Assembly (NCBI RefSeq): GCF_008806375.1 | Contig: NZ_WAAT01000028.1 | Location: 307-64,306 of the forward strand | Direction of reading: 5' to 3' | Source: Pseudotamlana haliotis | GTDB taxonomy: Bacteria; Bacteroidota; Bacteroidia; Flavobacteriales; Flavobacteriaceae | Length of the DNA stretch: 64,000 nucleotides | In this document: piece by piece, positions 47,793-55,144 of the stretch | How the letters are laid out: every line of letters begins with the position of its first letter | How positions within the stretch are numbered: the first letter of the stretch is position 1 | Notes under the pieces: model-generated | What the model saw: the letters and a program-made list of their open reading frames with translations, nothing else | Databases searched by the model: none | What the model was told of the DNA's origin: nothing | Made by a program: the position numbers and the translations under genes

Positions 47793-49100
47793 ATGATAGA
47801 ACAAGCACCAAAATTTGAGTTCTCTAAAAAAGTGGTCACTAACCTGCAAGAGTCAGAAATACTAAGTACCATTAAAAGTATTAATGATGACTATTTGTAT
47901 TGGGATAAAGTAAAGTACAAAAAAACCAAGTTTAAACCCCATGAGCTTTGGAATATTGTTAAGCTAAGTAGGCTTTTAAAGTCCGATTCTTTAGCTTTTG
48001 GTAATTACACTTTTAAATATGTAAATACAGATTACATACAAAAAGTAGTACATTTTTTCGACATGAATATTGGTGGCTATATGGGCGCTAAAAACATTAT
48101 TCCAGAAGAAGACAAAACACGATATTTAGTAAGTTCTATTATGGAAGAAGCTATTTCTAGTAGTCAAATAGAAGGAGCTAACACCACTAGAAAACATGCA
48201 AAAGAAATGTTGCGTAAAGAAATTAAACCGCATACAAAATCTGAGCAAATGATTGTGAATAATTACCTTACAATCAAGCATATTACACAAAATAAATTAG
48301 AAAATTTAACACCTCAAAATTTATTAGAGATACACCGTTTAATTTCTAAAGATACTTTAGAGACTAAAAGCGAAGAAGGTGCTTTTAGAACAAGTAACGA
48401 TATTTATGTGGTCGATCATTTAAAAAGCGAAGTAGTGCATACACCACCACACTATAAAGAGGTGCCAGATCTAATAAATGAATTATGTGTGTTTTTTAAT
48501 GAAGATGTAGATAAAGATAATTTTATTCACCCCTTGCTAAAAGGTATAATTATTCATTTTATGATTGGTTTTATCCATCCTTTTACAGATGGTAATGGAC
48601 GTACTGCAAGGGCTTTGTTTTATTGGTACTTACTAAAAAAAGGTTATTGGTTAACAGAGTATTTGTCTATATCTAAAATAATTCAAGATACTAAAAATCA
48701 ATACGAAAAGGCGTTTATTTATACCGAAAACGATGAAAATGATTTGTCTTATTTCATTACCTATAACTTAAAAGTTATGGAGAAAGCTTTTGAGGCTTTA
48801 AAAAATTATATTCAAGAAAAGCAAAAAAATCATTTTAAAATCGCACGTTTTATTAAAATTCCAAATATTAACGAACGTCAAGCTCAGTTACTTAAATTAG
48901 TGTACGACAATCCAGAAATAGTTTTTAATACTAAAGAAATAGAAAACAGGTTTAATGTCTCTAATTACACTGCCAGAACAGATTTAAAAGGTTTGGTTGA
49001 ATTAGGGTTTTTAGAAATTATTCCAGTCAATAAAGTAAAAAGAAATTTTATAAAATCTATTCACTTTAATGAACTTTTAAAAAAACATAAAATCGTGTAA
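47793..49100 (+). CDS. Fic family protein with C-terminal winged HTH
   Basis: This protein has 435 residues from ATG 47793; an in-frame TTG at 47757 lies inside the upstream palindrome and is rejected. It has a Fic_N-type region with the inhibitory motif SSQIEG (S/TxxxEG, near residue 122), the catalytic HPFTDGNGR near residue 262 and a C-terminal winged-helix region (about 365-430, IENRFNVSNYTARTDLKGL). Fic enzymes AMPylate target proteins, blocking translation, DNA gyrase or signalling. The intramolecular inhibitor makes this a class II Fic, needing no separate antitoxin. The winged helix suggests DNA binding, possibly to the flanking palindromes. It is cargo in the hsdS-hsdR gap. Confidence 0.9.
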   Translation: MIEQAPKFEFSKKVVTNLQESEILSTIKSINDDYLYWDKVKYKKTKFKPHELWNIVKLSRLLKSDSLAFGNYTFKYVNTDYIQKVVHFFDMNIGGYMGAKNIIPEEDKTRYLVSSIMEEAISSSQIEGANTTRKHAKEMLRKEIKPHTKSEQMIVNNYLTIKHITQNKLENLTPQNLLEIHRLISKDTLETKSEEGAFRTSNDIYVVDHLKSEVVHTPPHYKEVPDLINELCVFFNEDVDKDNFIHPLLKGIIIHFMIGFIHPFTDGNGRTARALFYWYLLKKGYWLTEYLSISKIIQDTKNQYEKAFIYTENDENDLSYFITYNLKVMEKAFEALKNYIQEKQKNHFKIARFIKIPNINERQAQLLKLVYDNPEIVFNTKEIENRFNVSNYTARTDLKGLVELGFLEIIPVNKVKRNFIKSIHFNELLKKHKIV

Positions 49101-49135
49101 ATACTTCGAGATTATTAAAGAATCTCGAAGTATTT
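49099..49135. repeat. 15-bp inverted repeat at the fic stop codon
   Basis: Arms at 49099-49113 and 49121-49135 are perfectly complementary around a 7-nt loop. The half-site ACTTCGAGATT is identical to that of the palindrome at 47738. The left arm overlaps the fic stop codon by 2 bases. It could also terminate transcription. Confidence 0.85.
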
Positions 49136-49149
49136 AAAAGAGGAAACGA

Positions 49150-49178
49150 ATGACAACCCAACCAGAACAAGTACTCGA
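49150..49178 (+). pseudogene. hsdR 5' remnant (29 bp, identical to the hsdR start)
   Basis: From its ATG, 29 bp match the first 29 bp of hsdR (50402-50430) exactly, coding MTTQPEQVL. The frame continues out of homology to a stop at 49290. Sequence before the ATG is unrelated to that before the real hsdR. It marks the right edge of the DUF2971/Fic cassette. Confidence 0.9.
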
Positions 49179-49234
49179 GGTCGCCTTACTTAGTGAAGTT
49201 CAAGCAACAAAAATAAGGCTTCAAGACGTTCACA

Positions 49235-49321
49235 ATGGCCGTAATGGAAAAAGCCATAACCACCAAAATAGAAAAGGCACAAAGCTTTAAAAAGGGCTTG
49301 TTACAGCAAATGTTTGTGTAG
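49235..49321 (+). pseudogene. hsdS 3' remnant (last 22-23 codons of HsdS)
   Basis: A short frame from ATG 49235 codes MAVMEK then the HsdS C-terminal helix (ITTKIEKAQSFKKGLLQQMF) and stops at 49321. The copied part, 49253-49319, matches 46689-46755 at 65 of 67 positions. The recognition domains are absent, so it cannot confer specificity. It marks the left edge of the Abi cassette. The 74 bp between the hsdR and hsdS remnants resemble nothing else here. Confidence 0.85.
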
Positions 49322-49382
49322 CATAAAATTTAAAAACTTTAATAAAAATGTTAATACCTATGGCTAAATGGTATAAAAAGTA

Positions 49383-49390
49383 TACTTTTG
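49383..49390 (+). promoter_or_regulatory. -7 box of a candidate small-RNA promoter upstream of abi
   Basis: TACTTTTG matches TANNTTTG exactly. A transcript from here would begin near 49397, just before a strong hairpin. Confidence 0.5.
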
Positions 49391-49396
49391 TGGCAA

Positions 49397-49460
49397 CAGT
49401 ACACACCACGCTACCCATTAGAACAGCGTCCCAGGGTGTGTCTTTTGCTTTTTATAAGGT
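49397..49460 (+). ncRNA. candidate structured RNA upstream of the Abi_2 gene
   Basis: ACACACC (49401-49407) pairs with GGTGTGT (49435-49441), and nested ACGCT (49408-49412) pairs with AGCGT (49425-49429) around a 12-nt loop; T-rich sequence follows. An exact -7 box lies just upstream and the Abi_2 gene begins about 24 bp downstream. Structured RNAs upstream of abiF-type genes have been proposed from comparative analysis, from memory; whether this belongs to that class needs a covariance search. Ends are approximate. Confidence 0.5.
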
Positions 49461-49483
49461 ACGTTTAGCTCAAAATCAACCTT

Positions 49484-50395
49484 ATGTTTAGTAAACCTGC
49501 ATTTACACTTTCCCAACAAGTAGAGCAACTACAAGAGCGTGGTTTAATTATTAAGCACCCACGTATTGCCGAAAAATACCTGATAAATATTAGCTATTAC
49601 CGTTTAGGTGAATATTGGTATGTCATGCAATCCGATAAAGAAAAACATATATTTAAGCCTAATAGTAAATTCGAAGACGCTATTGCTTTATATAATTTTG
49701 ATGCCGAACTCAGGCTCCTGCTTTTTGATGTGATAGAGAAAATTGAAATTAGTTTACGTACCAAATTAATTTACTATTTATCCCATGAATCAGATCCGTG
49801 GTGGTTTCAAAATTTCGAACTATTTAATGATTGTAAGGCCTTAGTAAAAACACTTTCTAATTTAGAAGAAGAAATTACCCGTACTAAAGACGAATCAATA
49901 AAAAAACACCTTAAAAAACATAAGGACGATGGTAGGTTTCCACCAGCATGGAAATCTTTAGAGCAAACCAGTTTTGGTGCATTATCAAAGTTGTATGGTA
50001 ATTTAAAAAATGGTGTTAAAGCTAAAAATGATATAGCTAAAGATTTTGGTGCTGTAAATCATACCTATTTGCCAAGTTGGTTACAGTCTATTGCTCAAAT
50101 TCGTAACTTTTGTGCGCACCATTCAAGATTATGGAACCGTAATTTACCAGGTACCGTAAAATTATTACCTAAACCTCCAAACTCTTGGATACTAGACCCT
50201 TTAAACGTGCCTAAACAACATGAGTTTTCAAAACTATATGTGCACATGTGTTTAATGAGGTATATGCTAAATACGATTTTGCCTAAAAATGAATTCGCTA
50301 ATAAATTGAATGCCCTGTTTGTTAAATACCCTAACGTCGACCCAAACGCTTTAGGTATGAAACCCAATTGGCAAAATGAACCTTTGTGGAAATAA
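49484..50395 (+). CDS. Abi_2 (AbiD/AbiF) family abortive infection protein
   Basis: This 303-residue protein matches the Abi_2 family: LSQQVEQLQERGLII near residue 9, YLINISYYRLGEYWY near 29 and FDAELRLLLFDVIEKIEISLRTK near 70. The HEPN RNase motif RNFCAH (R207 ... H212, RxxxxH) is intact near IAQIRNFCAHHSRLW. Such proteins cause abortive infection, most likely by cutting RNA after a phage trigger. It is preceded by a possible regulatory RNA and ends 6 bp before hsdR. Confidence 0.9.
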   Translation: MFSKPAFTLSQQVEQLQERGLIIKHPRIAEKYLINISYYRLGEYWYVMQSDKEKHIFKPNSKFEDAIALYNFDAELRLLLFDVIEKIEISLRTKLIYYLSHESDPWWFQNFELFNDCKALVKTLSNLEEEITRTKDESIKKHLKKHKDDGRFPPAWKSLEQTSFGALSKLYGNLKNGVKAKNDIAKDFGAVNHTYLPSWLQSIAQIRNFCAHHSRLWNRNLPGTVKLLPKPPNSWILDPLNVPKQHEFSKLYVHMCLMRYMLNTILPKNEFANKLNALFVKYPNVDPNALGMKPNWQNEPLWK

Positions 50396-50401
50396 TAATT
50401 T

Positions 50402-53254
50402 ATGACAACCCAACCAGAACAAGTACTCGAAAATAATTTAGTAAGCCAGTTAATAGCGCTAGGTCATAAACCAATTACTATTAAAACGGAAGATGATTTA
50501 TTAAGCAACCTAAAAACACAGTTAGAAAAGCATAATAAAACCACCTTTACCACACCAGAGTTTAACCGTATTCTATTACACCTTTCTAAAGGTAATATTT
50601 TCGATAAGGCGAAAACATTACGCGATAAATATGTTCTTCAAAAAGATAATGGCGACAAGGCATATATCGAGTTTATCAATCAAGATTTCTGGTGTCAAAA
50701 TCAGTTCCAGGTTACCAATCAAGTAACTATAAATGGCAAACGAGAAAACCGTTACGATGTTACTGTTCTAATAAACGGATTGCCACTAGTTCAAATTGAG
50801 CTAAAGCGAAGAGGTATTGAACTTAAAGAAGCCTTTAATCAAATTCAACGCTACCAAAAGGAATCCTTTGCTTTCAATAATGCACTGTTCAATTACGTAC
50901 AAATTTTTGTTATAAGTAATGGGGTCGATACTAAGTATTATGCGAATAGTCAAAAACAAAGTTTCAAATTTACTTCGTTCTGGAGTGATGAAAAGAATAA
51001 AAAAATCACACAATTAGAGCCCTTTGCCAATATCTTTTTAGAGCCTTGTCACATCGCAAAAATGATAACCAAATACGTGGTACTGCATGAAAGCGATAAA
51101 ACTCTTATGGTACTTAGGCCATATCAGTTTTATGCAGTCGAATCAATTATTGATAGGGTAAAAAATAGCGATAAAAACGGCTATATCTGGCACACAACAG
51201 GATCGGGTAAAACACTTACATCCTTTAAAGCAAGTCAAATATTAACACATAACCCTAAAATTAAAAAGGTTGTTTTTGTGGTAGACAGACAAGATTTAGA
51301 CGACCAAACCGTTAGAGAATTTCAGGCATTCGATAAAGAAAGTATCGATGGTACCGAAGATACCAAAACACTAGTAAAACAATTTTTAGATAACAGTAGG
51401 CCACTTTTAGTAACCACAATACAAAAATTGAATAGTGCCATATCTAAAGCCAAATTTAAAAAACAAATCGAAGCTTTAAAAGATGAAAAAATAGTCTTTA
51501 TTTTCGATGAGTGTCACCGTTCTCAATTTGGCGATACTCATAGACGTATTGTTAATTTCTTTACCAACCATCAATTATTTGGCTTCACGGGTACACCTAT
51601 TTTTGTTAAAAATGCCATTAGTAAAAAAAGCATAAAACAAACCACCGCAAACCTATTTCACGAGTGTTTACACCAATACGTAATCACAGATGCTATTAGA
51701 GATGAAAATGTTTTAAAATTTTCAATTGAATATTACAATGTTTTCAAAAATAAAGAAGGCATAGAAGATGTTAAAGTTGAAGATATCAATAAGCAAGAAG
51801 TATATGAAAGTAATGAATATTTAAATTCCATTACCAATTACATCATAGCAAACCACAACCGTAAAACACATCACAGAGCATTTACAGCCATGTTTTGTGT
51901 AAGCAGTGTCGATATTCTAATTAAATATTACGAGCTATTAAAGGCTAAAAAAGAAGCTGGAGAACACCGTCTAAATATTGCAACAATTTTTTCCTATGCC
52001 CCAAATCCAGAAGATAAGGAGGCTACTGGTGAAATTCCAGAAGAAGATTTTCCAGATCAACCCATGGCAGCAGAACCTAGAGCAGCCTATGGCATCATGC
52101 CTCATAAAGATAAATTAGACGAATACATTACAGATTATAACCTGCAATTTGGCTCTAAACATTCGGCTAAAGACGGTAAAACCTTTCTTAGCTATAAAAA
52201 GGACATTTCGCAGCGTGTAAAAAACAAACAAATTGATATTTTATTGGTGGTAAACATGTTTCTTACTGGTTTTGATAGTAAGACCTTAAACACCCTTTAC
52301 GTAGATAAAAATTTAAATTACCATGGCTTAATTCAAGCCTATTCCCGCACTAACAGAATCTTAAACGAAAAGAAATCTCAAGGAAACATTTTAGCCTTTC
52401 GTAACCTAAAACAAAACACCGACGACGCCATTGCTTTGTTTTCAGATAAGAACGCTCAAGAAACTATAATTATAGCGCCATATGAAGAACAAATAAAGAA
52501 ATTTAATGAAGCATATAAGGTCTTAATGAGTATTGCGCCAACGGTAGACAGTGTAAACGATTTAGTTACCGAAAATGATGAATTAGAGTTTGCCAAAGCC
52601 TTTCGTGAAATTATGCGGTTAAAAAACATCCTGTCTTCTTTCGTCGAATTCACTTTTGATGATACCTATATGAAAGATCAGGAATTCGCAGATTATACAA
52701 GTAAGTATTTAGACCTCTACGATAAAATTAAAACCAATAGCCAAAAAGAATCGGTATCTATATTAGATGAAATTGATTTCGAATTAGAGTTAATTCATCG
52801 CGATGAAATCAATGTAGCATACATCATGAAACTGTTAGCCAAATTAAAAGATGCCAAACCTAAAGACCAGGCAAAACAGAAAAAGCAAATTATCGATTTA
52901 ATAGCAGGCGAATCAGAATTAAGAAGCAAGCGCGTTTTAATAGAAAAATTCATTCAAAACAATCTGCCTAAAATCACCGATAACGATAATGTAGAAGATG
53001 AATTTAAAACTTATTGGAAAGAAGAAACTAAAAATGCATTAGCCGAATTAAGTACAACCGAAGCTTTAAAGCAAGAGAAGGTAGAAAACATTATAAACGA
53101 TTTACTTTTTACAGGAAGAATGGCTACTGAAGATGAGGTTATTGCCGCCCTAGAAAAACGCCCAAGTGTATTGCATAGAGAATCTATAAGTACAAGAGTA
53201 ACTCAAAAAATTAAAGATTTCATTCAAACATTCATCAACGGAATGGATAATTAA
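50402..53254 (+). CDS. hsdR: type I restriction endonuclease subunit HsdR
   Basis: This 950-residue motor/nuclease has an N-terminal PD-(D/E)XK nuclease (D119, then E133-L-K135 in QIELKRRG), a SF2 helicase core with Walker A TTGSGKT near residue 267 and DECH near 368, and a C-terminal helical HsdM-contact region. It translocates DNA and cuts away from the site. The start is fixed by the ATG shared with the remnant at 49150. It is separated from hsdS by 3.6 kb of cargo, which may reduce co-expression. Confidence 0.95.
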   Translation: MTTQPEQVLENNLVSQLIALGHKPITIKTEDDLLSNLKTQLEKHNKTTFTTPEFNRILLHLSKGNIFDKAKTLRDKYVLQKDNGDKAYIEFINQDFWCQNQFQVTNQVTINGKRENRYDVTVLINGLPLVQIELKRRGIELKEAFNQIQRYQKESFAFNNALFNYVQIFVISNGVDTKYYANSQKQSFKFTSFWSDEKNKKITQLEPFANIFLEPCHIAKMITKYVVLHESDKTLMVLRPYQFYAVESIIDRVKNSDKNGYIWHTTGSGKTLTSFKASQILTHNPKIKKVVFVVDRQDLDDQTVREFQAFDKESIDGTEDTKTLVKQFLDNSRPLLVTTIQKLNSAISKAKFKKQIEALKDEKIVFIFDECHRSQFGDTHRRIVNFFTNHQLFGFTGTPIFVKNAISKKSIKQTTANLFHECLHQYVITDAIRDENVLKFSIEYYNVFKNKEGIEDVKVEDINKQEVYESNEYLNSITNYIIANHNRKTHHRAFTAMFCVSSVDILIKYYELLKAKKEAGEHRLNIATIFSYAPNPEDKEATGEIPEEDFPDQPMAAEPRAAYGIMPHKDKLDEYITDYNLQFGSKHSAKDGKTFLSYKKDISQRVKNKQIDILLVVNMFLTGFDSKTLNTLYVDKNLNYHGLIQAYSRTNRILNEKKSQGNILAFRNLKQNTDDAIALFSDKNAQETIIIAPYEEQIKKFNEAYKVLMSIAPTVDSVNDLVTENDELEFAKAFREIMRLKNILSSFVEFTFDDTYMKDQEFADYTSKYLDLYDKIKTNSQKESVSILDEIDFELELIHRDEINVAYIMKLLAKLKDAKPKDQAKQKKQIIDLIAGESELRSKRVLIEKFIQNNLPKITDNDNVEDEFKTYWKEETKNALAELSTTEALKQEKVENIINDLLFTGRMATEDEVIAALEKRPSVLHRESISTRVTQKIKDFIQTFINGMDN

Positions 53255-53416
53255 TGAAACACAGTAGCATGTAAGGAATAAATTCCGAGTTGAGTTTTCT
53301 TATGGGGGGCAAATACACTTTTCATATCGAACGCAGTGGGATATCTCAACATCATAAATCTTGTTTTAACTACCAAAATCAACTAATTTACACCCTTAAA
53401 ATGTAACCCTTATCAA

Positions 53417-54358
53417 TTGCCTAAATTACTGAATCTACTTTTTCTTTTCCCGTTATGTTGTTTTGCTCAAATCCCAGAGTATTACAATAGCATCGACTTC
53501 ACTAAAACCCCAATTGAAATAAAAGAGCAGCTTTCAAACCTAATTATACAAACGCATACAGACCAAATTCCTTATACCTCAACAAGTACCGATACCTGGG
53601 ATATCTTAAAAGAAAGCGATTTAGTAGTAGTAAATTCTGCTGAGGTGCTACTCGTTTATGGTAACAATAATGCCGATTCTAATATTAGAAATCACAGAAC
53701 CCGAAGTAAAAATCTATCCTGTCATACAAACTCTTGTAAAGGCTATTGGACAAGAGAACATATTTTTCCAAAATCATTAGCAGCACCAAAATTAGCAACC
53801 AGTTATGCAGGTGCTGGTACCGATGTACATAATCTAAAGCCAGCCGATAGCGATATGAATTCATACCGTAGCAATAGAATGTACAATGTTGGTTCTGGTA
53901 ATGCAACAGTAACTAGTATGGGTGATTTTTATCCAGGAGAAGAGTGGGTAGGTGATGTCGCTAGAATAATCATGTATATGTATCTACGTTACCCAACACA
54001 ATGCTTGCCAACCGCCGTTGCAGGTGGGTCCATCAATTACTCTAAAAACGATGCTTTGCCCGATATCCTATTAACTTGGAACGAACAAGATCCTGTGTCT
54101 CAAGAAGAAATATACCGAAATAATAAAATAGCCGAGTACCAAGGTAATAGAAACCCATTTATCGACAATCCTTATTTAGCAACGTTAATTTGGAATGGTC
54201 CTAAAGCTATTGATACTTGGGGGATTTTCACTATTGATGATTTTTCACAAATTGAAATTGCAATTTATCCCATAATAAAATCGGTTCATATCTGTGTTAA
54301 AAATCAGCCAAACAAGATAGCACCTAAGAAGTTTGTAGTTCCCATGGTTAAAAGGTAG
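53417..54358 (+). CDS. extracellular endonuclease I (EndA/NucM-like)
   Basis: This 313-residue secreted nuclease has a signal peptide (NLLFLFPLCCFAQ) and an HNH-like His-Me finger region near residues 105-123 (NSCKGYWTREHIFPKSLA), followed by THDVHNLKP-like DVHNLKPADSDMNSYRSN. The TTG start at 53417 is used because no in-frame ATG precedes the signal peptide. It may degrade extracellular DNA for nutrition rather than act in defence. It is the last gene before the metal module; the 162-bp gap before it holds no gene. Confidence 0.88.
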   Translation: MPKLLNLLFLFPLCCFAQIPEYYNSIDFTKTPIEIKEQLSNLIIQTHTDQIPYTSTSTDTWDILKESDLVVVNSAEVLLVYGNNNADSNIRNHRTRSKNLSCHTNSCKGYWTREHIFPKSLAAPKLATSYAGAGTDVHNLKPADSDMNSYRSNRMYNVGSGNATVTSMGDFYPGEEWVGDVARIIMYMYLRYPTQCLPTAVAGGSINYSKNDALPDILLTWNEQDPVSQEEIYRNNKIAEYQGNRNPFIDNPYLATLIWNGPKAIDTWGIFTIDDFSQIEIAIYPIIKSVHICVKNQPNKIAPKKFVVPMVKR

Positions 54359-54496
54359 GCGTACCAACATTAACCCCAATAGAGAGGACTAACAGGTGTT
54401 AAGAAATTTATTTTCTAAACTTATTCAATCAAACCATCATCCAACCTATTAAAGTTAAGGTCAAACCATAGCTTTATATTCAATACTCTTTTTTGA

Positions 54497-54514
54497 AAAT
54501 GTAATGATACATTA
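54497..54514. promoter_or_regulatory. candidate Fur-family operator upstream of the metal module
   Basis: AATGTA-ATGA-TACATT is an inverted repeat about 115 bp before the first gene of the metal module. It loosely resembles Fur/Zur boxes (AT-rich 7-1-7 half-sites), and a Fur-family gene is present in the operon. A single occurrence in AT-rich DNA is weak evidence. Confidence 0.3.
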
Positions 54515-54609
54515 AAAGCAATGTGTGTTTTCCATAGATTTTAAAATTGAAAATAAAAGTTAATAAAATGAATGAGGTTTTTTGCACAACCATTGCATTA
54601 ATTAATTTA

Positions 54610-54617
54610 TATATTTG
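54610..54617 (+). promoter_or_regulatory. -7 box for the metal module
   Basis: TATATTTG matches TANNTTTG. It lies 11 bp before ATG 54628, so the leader would be very short. A TTG 14 bp before it is closer than usual. Confidence 0.4.
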
Positions 54618-54627
54618 TTTAAATTAT

Positions 54628-55023
54628 ATGAAAATATTCTTTTCCATATCAATGTCTATTTTATTCCTTTTTCAAGGAATTAGTTTAGATATGGACTTTT
54701 GTGGGTCAATTAAAGAAATTTCAAGCATCATTGCCCATTATCAAGATCATAAAGTCTATGGAGACTCTTTCCTTGAATATGTCGTTGAAGACTACTTTGC
54801 CAGTGAAACTAAAAATGAAGAGCATCCTCATAACCACGATAAGGAAAATATACCAGTCCATTCACATAATCAATGTTGCCACCCTTTGGTATTAATTATA
54901 GCGAACAACACTTTGGCTATAACCAATCAACTAAAATTTGATGAGAAAAAACAGTATAACTTACATAAAGTAAACTTTACTTCCAGATATTTGGAATCGC
55001 TTTTCCAGCCTCCAAGGGCATAA
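54628..55023 (+). CDS. small Cys/His-rich exported protein of the metal module
   Basis: This protein has 131 residues from ATG 54628, which begins a signal peptide (MKIFFSISMSILFLFQGISL); in-frame earlier starts at 54547 and 54568 would put 20-27 residues before it. After the signal the protein has MDFCGSIKEISSII, a HPHNHDKENIPVHSHNQCCHP cluster split as HPHNHD and HSHNQCCHP, and the ending SLFQPPRA. His and Cys clusters suggest metal binding. Similar small proteins precede CzcA-type genes in flavobacteria. No known enzymatic motif. Confidence 0.75.
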   Translation: MKIFFSISMSILFLFQGISLDMDFCGSIKEISSIIAHYQDHKVYGDSFLEYVVEDYFASETKNEEHPHNHDKENIPVHSHNQCCHPLVLIIANNTLAITNQLKFDEKKQYNLHKVNFTSRYLESLFQPPRA

Positions 55024-55057
55024 TTCAGTTTTTTTAAGGATAACTCTATCCAATTTT

Positions 55058-55076
55058 GAACCTATAAGGTTCTTTT
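55058..55076 (+). terminator. hairpin terminator after the small metal-module protein
   Basis: GAACC-TATAA-GGTTC is followed by four T. It may weaken read-through into czcA rather than stop it completely. Confidence 0.6.
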
Positions 55077-55144
55077 CATTTCGCGCAATTCTATTTTCTT
55101 ATCAGAATTGTATCGAAAAGTTTAACTGAATTAAAACATTTTCT

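Noticed and set aside
45507-49321. Phase-variable hsdS inversion system
   Set aside because: The hsdS remnant is in direct orientation, lacks recognition domains and has no dedicated invertase beside it, so inversion switching is not supported.
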